The notes under the pieces are model-generated. The model worked only from the letters and a program-made list of their open reading frames with translations, did no database searches and was not told the origin of the DNA. From CAVQXR01 sp963717955 (GTDB lineage: Bacteria; Actinomycetota; Thermoleophilia; Gaiellales; Gaiellaceae), in contig CAVQXR010000001.1 of assembly GCA_963717955.1 (NCBI GenBank), positions 1,116,001-1,180,000 of the forward strand: a DNA stretch of 64,000 nucleotides, given 5' to 3'. A program made the position numbers and the translations under genes. The number at the start of each line of letters is the position of its first letter. Within the stretch, counting starts at the first letter, position 1. Of this stretch, positions 55,327-62,934 are shown one piece after another.

Positions 55327-55520
55327 CGAACCACGTCGTCCGTCTCTACGCCGTGGCCGCGAGCGTGCTCGCGTTCGCCGGCGTCTTCGCCGCCGTCTCC
55401 GCTCATCCCTGGAAGGAGAGCACCGGCGTTGAGCAGATTCCCGGCTCGGCACAGGCCCAGGGCTCACAGCAGGCGCAGCTCGTCGACCTGCCGCCGGTCA
55501 CGGCGACGAGGAGCTCCTGA
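55323..55520 (+). CDS. Small membrane-anchored protein
   Basis: The 65-residue protein begins MTNHVVRLYAVAASVLAFAGVFAAVSAHPW, with one hydrophobic helix or signal anchor. A polar, Gln-rich extracytoplasmic tail follows (AQAQGSQQAQLVDL). No domain was recognised. It overlaps the preceding gene (ATGA) and the following apbE gene (TGATG), so all three are translationally coupled. A role as a small component of the redox module beside it is plausible. Confidence 0.65.
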   Translation: MTNHVVRLYAVAASVLAFAGVFAAVSAHPWKESTGVEQIPGSAQAQGSQQAQLVDLPPVTATRSS

Positions 55521-56392
55521 TGCAGCGTCACCGCTTCCCTGCCATGGGCACCGAGGTCGAATGCCTCGTCGAGCCGCGGGACGACGAGCCTGCCGCCGGC
55601 GCATTCGAGGCCGTCGAGGAGGAGTTCGACCGTCTCGAAGCGCTTCTCTCGCGCTTCCGCCCGGATTCCGAGCTCTCCCGACTGAACCGGGCGGGCTCCG
55701 GTGCGGCCGGGCCCGACCTCGTTGCGGTGACGCTCCTGGCGCTCGCCGCCCGGGAGCGGACCGGCGGCAGATTCGATCCCACCGTGCACGACGCTCTCGT
55801 CGAGGCCGGGTACGACCGAACGTTCGCCGACGTCGCTCCCGACGGATCGGCCGGATCCGTCACCGCGGCGTGCGGCGGTGATGTCGAGGTCGACGAGGCG
55901 GCGGGGCAGATCATCCTCGCGCCCGGCTTCCGGCTCGACCTCGGCGGGATCGCGAAGGGCTACGCCGTCGACCGTGCCTGCCGCGCGCTCGCGGCGACGG
56001 GTCCCTGCCTCGTCAACGCCGGCGGCGACCTCGCGGTTCAGGGCAGGCCATCGTCGGGGCTCTGGCCGATCGCCGTCGACACCCCGGACGGGTCCTTGAC
56101 GCTCGGCCTCTCGGACGGCGCGATCGCGACGTCCGGTCGCGATCGGCGCCTCTGGCGGCGCGACGGCGAGGAGCGGCACCATCTCATCGATCCACGCACG
56201 GCCGCACCCTCGAACTCGGATCTTGCGTGCGTCACCGTGGTCGCGGGCTCGGCGACCGACGCCGAGGTGCTGGCAAAGTCGCTCTTCCTCGCGGGCTCGA
56301 CCGCGGGCCCGGCGGAGGCCGAGCAGGCAGGCCTGCCAGCAGTGCTCGTGACCGCCGACGGCCGGACGATTCTCACGGGAGGGCTCCGATGA
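55520..56392 (+). CDS. apbE: FAD:protein FMN transferase (ApbE)
   Basis: ApbE attaches FMN from FAD to a Thr or Ser of a target redox protein. The 290-residue protein starts MQRHRFPAMGTEVECLVEP. It has the core motifs RFDPTVHDALVEAGYD, LDLGGIAKGYAVDRA, CLVNAGGDLAVQG and HHLIDPRTAAPS, plus late metal-site residues in TDAEVLAKSLFLAG. No signal peptide or lipobox is visible, so modification may occur in the cytoplasm. No FMN-binding-domain protein is encoded nearby; the target is unknown. Confidence 0.93.
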   Translation: MQRHRFPAMGTEVECLVEPRDDEPAAGAFEAVEEEFDRLEALLSRFRPDSELSRLNRAGSGAAGPDLVAVTLLALAARERTGGRFDPTVHDALVEAGYDRTFADVAPDGSAGSVTAACGGDVEVDEAAGQIILAPGFRLDLGGIAKGYAVDRACRALAATGPCLVNAGGDLAVQGRPSSGLWPIAVDTPDGSLTLGLSDGAIATSGRDRRLWRRDGEERHHLIDPRTAAPSNSDLACVTVVAGSATDAEVLAKSLFLAGSTAGPAEAEQAGLPAVLVTADGRTILTGGLR

Positions 56393-56988
56393 CCTCGGAT
56401 CCGACCTTCTGGATGATCGCGCGCGCCGGCGGCTTCCTCGCCTACGGGCTCCTGACCGCGACCGTGCTCGCAGGGCTCCTCCTCCGGGCACGGCCCTTCG
56501 GCAAGGCGGTCAAGGCGGCGACGGTCACCGATCTCCACCGCTTCCTGTCGCTGCTCGGGCTCGGAGCGCTCGCCCTGCACGGGCTCGCCCTCGTGGCTGA
56601 CCGAACCGTCGAGATCTCGCCCGCTGCCCTCGTCATCCCCGGAATCGCACCGTATCGGCCCTTCTGGACGGCGCTGGGAGTGATCGCCGCCGAGTTGATG
56701 GTGCTGCTCGTCGTCTCCTTCTCGCTCCGCAAGCACATCGGGACGAAGGCCTGGCGAAAGCTGCACTACGCCGCGTACGCAGTCTTCGTTCTCGCCACGG
56801 CACATGGCATCATGGCCGGCACGGACAGCGGCCTGGACTGGGCGCTCGGCGTCTACCTGGTGGCCGTCGGCTCCGTGGCTGCCGCAACCGCATGGCGTAT
56901 CCTCGTCCCTCCGCCCCGTGGCGCAGCGCGACGCGCCGGAGCCGGGCAGCCTGCGGCGGCAGGCGGCAACGGCGCGACCGCCCTCTAG
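56389..56988 (+). CDS. Ferric-reductase-like transmembrane haem protein
   Basis: The 199-residue membrane protein has about five to six helices, for example GGFLAYGLLTATVLAGLLL, FLSLLGLGALALHGLALVA and FWTALGVIAAELMVLLVVSF. Histidine pairs in LHRFLSLLGLGALALHGLAL and KLHYAAYAVFVLATAHGIMAG are arranged as in ferric-reductase-like b-haem domains. It overlaps apbE by four bases (ATGA). It should carry electrons across the membrane. The C-terminal tail ends GGNGATAL; NGAT recalls the GA(T/S) core of ApbE flavinylation sites, a point taken up in the findings. Confidence 0.82.
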   Translation: MTSDPTFWMIARAGGFLAYGLLTATVLAGLLLRARPFGKAVKAATVTDLHRFLSLLGLGALALHGLALVADRTVEISPAALVIPGIAPYRPFWTALGVIAAELMVLLVVSFSLRKHIGTKAWRKLHYAAYAVFVLATAHGIMAGTDSGLDWALGVYLVAVGSVAAATAWRILVPPPRGAARRAGAGQPAAAGGNGATAL

Positions 56989-57013
56989 TTGTGCTCGTCT
57001 AGGCTGGGAGCTG

Positions 57014-57280
57014 ATGCGACGGGCCGGCGTCACCCGGGTGCTCCTGGCGGCGGCCGTCATCCTCGCGGCGGTCGCGGCCGCGACGACCGCGAATCTGATC
57101 CTGCTCGAACGGGCGGACAACAGCGACAGCCGCGTCGGACACCTCAACCCGCAGGTCGAGCTCGTCGGTGACAGCTCACTCCCGGTTCCGACGTTCGCCA
57201 ACCGCCGGGACGACCACTCGCCGCCGACGGTCCCGGAGAGCCGCCCGGACGAGCAGGAGCATCAGGAGGACGACGACTAG
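57014..57280 (+). CDS. Small membrane-anchored protein with charged tail
   Basis: The 88-residue protein begins MRRAGVTRVLLAAAVILAAVAAATTANLILL, a single helix. An extracytoplasmic tail follows with NPQVELVGDSSLPVP and an acidic end rich in Asp, Glu, Gln and His (DEQEHQEDDD). It lies 25 bases after the haem protein, so it probably closes the cassette. Its acidic, His-containing tail echoes that of the first small protein (55105-55326). No family was recognised. Confidence 0.6.
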   Translation: MRRAGVTRVLLAAAVILAAVAAATTANLILLERADNSDSRVGHLNPQVELVGDSSLPVPTFANRRDDHSPPTVPESRPDEQEHQEDDD

Positions 57281-57302
57281 ATGATTCTTGCCCGGGCCCG
57301 CC

Positions 57303-58829
57303 TCAGCGGATCCAGACCGGCATCCCGAGCCACGTGAACGCGTAGACGACGGGCGCCTCGATCGACGGGAGCCGCACGCAGCCGTGCGAGGCGGGGTACG
57401 CGGGCACGGACGGATAGCTGTGCATCGCGTACCCGCCGTAGAAGTACTGCGCGTAGGGCATCCAGACCTGGAACGGGACCGACCACGACACGAGCGCCTT
57501 GGAGCGGACGGAGAAGTGCCCCCTCGGCGTCCGTCCTCCAGCGCCGGTCGAGACGTGGATCGCCCGGACGACCGTGCCGCCACGGGCGAGCAGGAGCACC
57601 TGCCTCGCGAGGTCGATCTCGACGCCGGTGCGCAGCCCACCCCACGGCCGCGGCACGCTCGCGCGCTCGAGCCGCACCCATGCCCGGCGCCCGACGACGC
57701 CCGTCCGTCCGAGCTGCTCCCAACCCTGGAACGCGACGACCGCGTGCCAGGTGCGCTCGTCGAAGAAGCCCGTAACCGAACCTGCCGGCAGGTAGCGGAG
57801 CGCGACGAGCGATTGCTGGAGGCGTCGCACCGCGGGCCCTCTGCTCCCCTGGCGCAGGATCGGATACGGCGGCACCTTCACGCGCACCGCCTCACTCGAC
57901 ACGGCGGCCACGACGAGCGTCGCGCCGGCGCACCCGCCTGAAGCGATGGGAGCCTCGCAGGCGCCCGTCAGGTCGCTGATGCGGCGCTCCGACGACGCGC
58001 GGAACATGGTCGTGTGGGTGATCGAGCGGCGGGTCTCGAACGACCCCCTTCCGCCCGTCGTGACCGAGCCGGCCGGGTGGAGCGAGTCCGCGGTCGTCCC
58101 GGCCCGCAGCGACACGCGCTGTGACGCCACCGGGGAGCCTCCCGCGCGGAGCGAGCCCCGCAGCACCGCCTTCCCCGCCGCGGCGGCGTAGCGCCCGCTC
58201 AGCGTCAGGGCGACGGGGAGCGCGACGATCGAGCGCGCCTCCACCGGCTCGGCGGTCACGTCCCCCGAGGGAAGTGCGCGCACGATCGTTCGCCACGTAT
58301 GCCAGCCCTTCAGGTCGGGGTTATGGGCGAGGGCAGGCAGGTCGAGCGCGAGCTCGACCAGATCCTCTCCTGCGGGCGGCGGCCCGCACAGCTCGAGCCG
58401 GTACGAGGCAAACACGCTCTCGGGCGTCTCGGGATCGATGCCGTCGACCGCGATCAGGAGCTCGAACGCGATTCCTGCCCCCTGGAGCGGGATCCGCCAG
58501 ACCGCGACGTGTCCCTCCGGCCCGCAATCGTCCGCGCCGGTCGCGGCGATCACGGGCCCGTCGAGCGCCTGCTCGCCGCCGCCCGAGCGTACGCGCGCCG
58601 TGGCGGCTCCGATCTCCTCCCCTGGAGCGGCGTCGAGGCGGAGGGCGTACCCGGGGGGAGCGAAGACGGCGGCCTCCGCGATCCCGTCGGGCTCGGCGAT
58701 GCGGATCGCGAGCTCGCCCGTGCGACCGAGCGACGGCCCCGAGTCCACCGTGAGCGCCGGGGTGGCCAAGGCGCTCGCCGAGCCGACGAGCCCGGCGACC
58801 ACCACTGCGGCGACGATGCGTACGACCAT
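57303..58829 (-). CDS. L,D-transpeptidase with peptidoglycan-binding domain
   Basis: The 508-residue secreted protein has a signal peptide (RIVAAVVVAGLVGSASALA). A long N-terminal beta-rich region follows to about residue 330, then a peptidoglycan-binding domain (LRQGSRGPAVRRLQQSLVALRYLPAGSVTGFFDERTWHAVVAFQ). The C-terminal YkuD catalytic domain carries HSYPSVPAYPASHGCVRLPS, with nucleophile Cys in SHGCVR. It would cross-link or anchor peptidoglycan in the cell wall. All catalytic residues are visible. It is convergent with the ApbE cassette, with 22 bases between stops. Confidence 0.92.
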   Translation of the reverse strand: MVVRIVAAVVVAGLVGSASALATPALTVDSGPSLGRTGELAIRIAEPDGIAEAAVFAPPGYALRLDAAPGEEIGAATARVRSGGGEQALDGPVIAATGADDCGPEGHVAVWRIPLQGAGIAFELLIAVDGIDPETPESVFASYRLELCGPPPAGEDLVELALDLPALAHNPDLKGWHTWRTIVRALPSGDVTAEPVEARSIVALPVALTLSGRYAAAAGKAVLRGSLRAGGSPVASQRVSLRAGTTADSLHPAGSVTTGGRGSFETRRSITHTTMFRASSERRISDLTGACEAPIASGGCAGATLVVAAVSSEAVRVKVPPYPILRQGSRGPAVRRLQQSLVALRYLPAGSVTGFFDERTWHAVVAFQGWEQLGRTGVVGRRAWVRLERASVPRPWGGLRTGVEIDLARQVLLLARGGTVVRAIHVSTGAGGRTPRGHFSVRSKALVSWSVPFQVWMPYAQYFYGGYAMHSYPSVPAYPASHGCVRLPSIEAPVVYAFTWLGMPVWIR

Positions 58830-59052
58830 CTCGCTCTCATGTTCAGGCTATCGGCGGGGCCGGCGGGCGGCGTCCGTAGTTCCCCGAAAGCCCAGTCCGT
58901 GCGCGGTCCGATGCACGAAGCCCTGGAGAGCGGCGAGCATTCGACAGCCCCGGCATCCGCGGGTGCTGCGCTAGCCACTCGTTCCTGCAAAGGTGTAGCG
59001 GTGAGAAGGTCGGGCTCGGACGAGACGGAGCCCGAGACGGATGGAGGACAGG

Positions 59053-59802
59053 ATGGCAGCACAGGATTTCGAGCTCGAGATCGCGACGAAGGGCAACGTG
59101 GGCGAGGAGATGAAGGCGTACGCCGACGAGAAGGTGCGGCGCGTGACGAGGCTCGCGCCGAGACCGATCCTGTACGGGCGCGTCGCGCTGACGATGCACG
59201 AGAACCCGGCGGTCGACCGTCCCGCCTCGGTCAAGGCGAATCTCGACCTCTCCGGGCAGCGCGTGCGCGCACACGTCGCCGCGGCCACCTTCCGCGAAGC
59301 GATCGATCGCCTGGAGTCGCGACTCCAGCGCCAGTTCGAGATCATGTCCGACCGCCGCGAGACACGCCGCCAGCCGGCCACCCCCCGCGACGGGGAGTGG
59401 CGGCACGGCGCGATCTCCGGCCACCGACCGATCTGGTACCCCCGCCCGGAGGACGAGCGCGAGATCCTTCGCAGCAAGACCTTCGAGGTCGGCGAGCAGA
59501 CGCCCGCCGAAGCCGCGATGGACATGGACCTGCTCGACCACGACTTCCATCTGTTCACGAACGGCGACACCGGCCGCGACGCGGTCGTGTACCGGGCCGA
59601 GGGCGGAGAGGTTCGTCTTTTCGAGACGGCGCCCGAGGAGACGATCGACCAGGCGATCGAGCGCCTCGAAGCGACGGGCGAGCGGTTCGTTTTCTTCCGC
59701 GACGCCGCGAGCAGGCGGGGGAGCGTCCTCTATCACCGCTACGACGGCCACTACGGGGTGATCGCGCCGGCGCAGGCGGGCGAGCTCGGCCCGCTGGCCT
59801 GA
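59053..59802 (+). CDS. hpf: Long-form hibernation-promoting factor with extended C-terminus
   Basis: HPF binds the small ribosomal subunit and dimerises or silences ribosomes in stationary phase or hypoxia. The S30AE domain is residues 1-95 (FELEIATKGNVGEEMKAYADEKVRR). The first C-terminal domain is EREILRSKTFEVGEQTPAEAAMDMDLLDHDFHLFTN. A second, diverged copy (IERLEATGERFVFFRDAASRRGSVLYHRYDGHYGVIAP) follows, giving 249 residues. A similar two-copy form is known from mycobacterial RafH. The ATG at 59053 is preceded by GGAGGACAGG; an ATG four codons upstream is less likely. Confidence 0.88.
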   Translation: MAAQDFELEIATKGNVGEEMKAYADEKVRRVTRLAPRPILYGRVALTMHENPAVDRPASVKANLDLSGQRVRAHVAAATFREAIDRLESRLQRQFEIMSDRRETRRQPATPRDGEWRHGAISGHRPIWYPRPEDEREILRSKTFEVGEQTPAEAAMDMDLLDHDFHLFTNGDTGRDAVVYRAEGGEVRLFETAPEETIDQAIERLEATGERFVFFRDAASRRGSVLYHRYDGHYGVIAPAQAGELGPLA

Positions 59803-59810
59803 CGCGTCCG

Positions 59811-62240
59811 ATGGCCGGAACCGACTCGCTGAGGCTCACGCCGTCCCAGCTCCGTCGTCGTCTCGACCCGGCCTCGCTGCCCTTTCGGACGACCGACGAG
59901 GTCGCCCCGCTGGTCGGCACGATCGGACAGCCCCGGGCGCTCGACGCGATCGACTTCGGGCTCGAGGTCGCGGATCCCGGCTACAACCTGTTCGTCGCCG
60001 GTGCGCCCGGCTCCGGACGGACGGGGACCCTGCGCGACTACCTCGAACGCACCGCCAGTGTCCGCGCCACGCCAGACGACGTCGTGTACGTCTTCAACGT
60101 CGGCTCGCCCGACCGCCCGACCGTCATCCGCCTCCCCGCCGGGCGGGGCGGCGCCCTGGCCCGCGACATGGACGAGTTCATCGAGGGCGCCCGCCGCGAG
60201 ATCCCGCGCGCCTTCGAGAGTGACGACTACGCCAGGCGCCGACACGAGATCGCGGTCGAGCTCGGCGGCCGGCGGGACGCTCTGACCGCGGAGCTGGAAC
60301 ATTTCGCGGCCGAGCAGGGGTTCGCCGCGGAGACCACGCCCGCCGGGATCGTCACGATCCCGATCGTCAAGGGCAAGCCGATCACGGGCGAGGAGTTCGC
60401 GCGACTCCCGCCCGAGACCCAGGAGGCGATCGAACAGCGCGGCGCGGCGATCCAGGAGAGGGTCGCCGAGACGCTCCGTGGGCTTCGCCGCCTCGAGAAG
60501 GAGGCCAACGAGCGGGTACGGGAGCTCGACCGCGAGGTCGCCCAGTTCGCCGTCGGGCCTCTCTTCCACGAGCTCGTTGAACGCTACGCAGACAGCGAGG
60601 CCGTGCTCGCGTACCTCGACCAGATCGAGGAGGACATCCCCGACAACCTCGGCAGCTTCCGGGGCACGGGCGAGGAGGAGGTACCTGCCTTCCTGCACGC
60701 GCTGCAGGGCGCGGAGCGGGCCGAGCGTCTCGCCCGGTATCGCGTGAACGTCCTGGTCGACAACACGGACGCGTCGGGTGCGCCGGTCGTCGTCGAGAAG
60801 AACCCGACGTTCTACAACCTCCTCGGCCGGATCGACTACCGCGCCCAGTTCGGGACGATGGTCACCGACTTCCACCAGATCCGGCCGGGCGCCCTTCACC
60901 GGTCGAATGGCGGCTTTCTCGTGATCCAGGCGCTCGAGGTCCTCCGCAGCCCGTTCGCGTGGGAGGCGCTGAAGCGGTCGCTGACGACGCGCGAGATCCG
61001 GATCGAGAACCTCGGCGAGCAGTTCTCGGCGATCCCGACCGCGACGCTCAGGCCCCAGCCCGTCCAACTCGACCTCAAGGTGATCCTCATCGGCTCGCTC
61101 GAGGTGTACCACCTGCTCTATGCACTCGACGACGAGTTCAGAGAGCTGTTCAAGGTCAAGGTCGACTTCGCGCCGGAGATGCCGTGGTCGGACGAGCACG
61201 TCGGCAACTACGCGGCCTTCATCAGCCGGCGGGTGCGCGACAACGGTCTGCACCACTTCGACGCCGGCGCAGTCGCCCGCATCGTCGAGCACGGCTCACG
61301 GCTTCGTGAGCACCAGGGGAAGCTCTCGACGCGGCTGACCGACATCGCCGACGTCGTGACCGAGGCGAGCTTCTGGGCGGGCAGGTCCGGCCGGGACGTC
61401 GTGTCGGCGCCGGACGTGACTCACGCAATCGAACAGCGAGAGTATCGCTCGAACCTGCTCGAGGAGCGCGTGCACGAGACCATCAGCGATGGGACGATCC
61501 GCATCGAGACGGAAGGCTCCCGTGTCGGCCAGGTCAACGGCCTCGCGGTGATCGACCTCGGCGATCATGCGTTCGCCAAGCCGACACGGGTCTCGGCACG
61601 GGTGTCGATCGGTCGCGGCTCTCTCACGAGCATCGAGCGCGAGATCGAGCTGTCCGGCCCGATCCACTCGAAGGGATTCCTCATCCTCAGCGGTTACCTC
61701 GCCGCGAGCTACGCGCACGACATGCCGCTGTCGCTCGCGGCGACGCTGACCTTCGAGCAGGCATACCAGGAGATCGAGGGCGATTCAGCGTCCTCGGCGG
61801 AGCTGTACGCGTTGCTCTCCGCGATCGCCGAAGTGCCGCTCCGCCAGGATCTGGCCGTGACCGGCTCGGTCGACCAGCACGGCAACGTCCAGGCGGTCGG
61901 CGGCGTCACGACCAAGGTCGAAGGGTTCTACGCGGTCTGCGCCGCGCGCGGGCTGACCGGCTCGCAGGGCGTGCTCGTGCCGCGTACGAACGTCGGCCAC
62001 CTGATGCTCCGCGACGAGGTGGTCGAGGCCGTCGCAGCCGGCCGCTTCCACATCTACGCCATCGGGTCGATCGACGAGGGCCTCGCGCTCTTGACCGGAC
62101 TCCCGGCGGGCGTCCACGGCCCGGACGGCGCGTTCCCGACCGGAAGCCTGCACGCGCTCGTCAACGATCGGCTCCGGGCTTTCGGCGAGCGACTCCGTGA
62201 GCTGGCCCCGCAGGACGGCGACGATGACCAGGATGCCTGA
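59811..62240 (+). CDS. Lon-family AAA protease (LonB/LonC-like)
   Basis: The 809-residue ATP-dependent protease has Walker A GAPGSGRTGTLRDYL at about residue 65. A long helical insertion follows (residues 150-300), then the rest of the AAA module with GGFLVIQALEVL. The C-terminal proteolytic domain has a Ser-Lys dyad: Ser in EGDSASSAELYALLSAI and Lys in GGVTTKVEGFYAVC. The layout fits the Lon-related AAA family annotated as ATP-binding protein with S16 domain. It starts eight bases after hpf, so the two stress genes probably share a transcript. Longer upstream ORF extensions are shadows. Confidence 0.92.
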   Translation: MAGTDSLRLTPSQLRRRLDPASLPFRTTDEVAPLVGTIGQPRALDAIDFGLEVADPGYNLFVAGAPGSGRTGTLRDYLERTASVRATPDDVVYVFNVGSPDRPTVIRLPAGRGGALARDMDEFIEGARREIPRAFESDDYARRRHEIAVELGGRRDALTAELEHFAAEQGFAAETTPAGIVTIPIVKGKPITGEEFARLPPETQEAIEQRGAAIQERVAETLRGLRRLEKEANERVRELDREVAQFAVGPLFHELVERYADSEAVLAYLDQIEEDIPDNLGSFRGTGEEEVPAFLHALQGAERAERLARYRVNVLVDNTDASGAPVVVEKNPTFYNLLGRIDYRAQFGTMVTDFHQIRPGALHRSNGGFLVIQALEVLRSPFAWEALKRSLTTREIRIENLGEQFSAIPTATLRPQPVQLDLKVILIGSLEVYHLLYALDDEFRELFKVKVDFAPEMPWSDEHVGNYAAFISRRVRDNGLHHFDAGAVARIVEHGSRLREHQGKLSTRLTDIADVVTEASFWAGRSGRDVVSAPDVTHAIEQREYRSNLLEERVHETISDGTIRIETEGSRVGQVNGLAVIDLGDHAFAKPTRVSARVSIGRGSLTSIEREIELSGPIHSKGFLILSGYLAASYAHDMPLSLAATLTFEQAYQEIEGDSASSAELYALLSAIAEVPLRQDLAVTGSVDQHGNVQAVGGVTTKVEGFYAVCAARGLTGSQGVLVPRTNVGHLMLRDEVVEAVAAGRFHIYAIGSIDEGLALLTGLPAGVHGPDGAFPTGSLHALVNDRLRAFGERLRELAPQDGDDDQDA

Positions 62241-62252
62241 GGCGGGCCCGGG

Positions 62253-62332
62253 ATCTTCGACCGCATCCTTGCGTGACCGAGAGGCTCGCCTACCGGGCGA
62301 GCTGCCCCGTGCTCGTCGTGCGCGCTTCCTGA
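62253..62332 (+). pseudogene. Remnant of a universal stress protein gene
   Basis: In one frame IFDRILA matches a universal-stress N-terminus. In the next frame VTERLAYRASCPVLVVRAS, followed by TGA, closely matches the C-terminal end of these proteins (compare SVSERVAHDARCSVLVAR at 33564). About 115 codons between them are missing, and no start codon is present. An internal deletion is the simplest cause. The N-terminal seven residues are weak evidence; the C-terminal 19 are stronger. Confidence 0.4.
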
Positions 62333-62335
62333 GCC

Positions 62336-62620
62336 CTAGGCGGCGCGGCGCGCGTCGCCGGCCTCGGCGATTCGCCGCTCGATGTCGCGCTCGAGCCGCT
62401 TGTCGCGGTCGGCACGCCGGACGATCTCGTCGGTCGGGCCGAAGCGGCTCCGCGTGCGGGTCACCCGCAGCTCGTCCCAGAGCGTCGCGATCTCCTCGTT
62501 CAGGACCGCGAGCTCGTCCGCGAGCGCGGGGTCGCTGGCACGCCCCAGCTCACGCCAGAGCTCGGCGCGACGCGCCGTGGCGCGGTCGAGGTCGATCCGG
62601 ATGTCGTTCTGGGTGCGCAC
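62336..62620 (-). CDS. Small coiled-coil protein (DUF2630-like by eye)
   Basis: The 94-residue, highly charged helical protein from a GTG start (RTQNDIRIDLDRATARRAELWRELG) runs through LADELAVLNEEIATLWDELRVTRTRSRFG and ends ERDIERRIAEAGDARRAA. The layout (acidic/basic helices with LWDELR) recalls small DUF2630-type proteins, but this is not certain. Longer in-frame starts reach into a region without homology. Its stop lies three bases beyond the universal-stress remnant. Confidence 0.5.
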   Translation of the reverse strand: MRTQNDIRIDLDRATARRAELWRELGRASDPALADELAVLNEEIATLWDELRVTRTRSRFGPTDEIVRRADRDKRLERDIERRIAEAGDARRAA

Positions 62621-62934
62621 CGTCGCGTTCGTCCCTGTCGCTCGGCTGTCCCGGTTGGCCCGGCACCGGGGTACCGGGCCGACCGAGCCTGGAGGGAGGA
62701 GGCACGCGAAGCATGTCCGCCGGCCGGCGAGCATGTTCCGGGTGCCACGAGATATCGTAGCATTCGCAGTGGGCCGGCCCGCGCGCGGGATACCGACGCG
62801 GCCCGATTTCCTCGTCGACCGCGATCGTTGCGCCGATTCCTCGCGGTTGCGATGACGAAGAGGATCAGGCGGGCGGACAGGGAAGGGCTCGGCTCTGTGC
62901 CATCCTGGCCGGGGACGAACGAGCACCACGTGCC
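62621..62934. other. Intergenic region without a recognised gene
   Basis: This 314-base gap separates the divergent starts of the small coiled-coil gene and the LCP gene. It holds a 12-bp palindrome, CGCCGGCCGGCG, at about 62719, flanked by GCATGT direct repeats, and a CCGGGGTACCGG palindrome near 62669. No riboswitch, tRNA or ORF with homology was seen. It presumably contains both promoters. Confidence 0.5.

Noticed and set aside
58299..59810. In-frame upstream extension of the Lon-like gene (to 1313 codons)
   Set aside because: The extension runs through hpf in another frame, shows no homology and would swallow a clear gene. The ATG at 59811 fits the family start.
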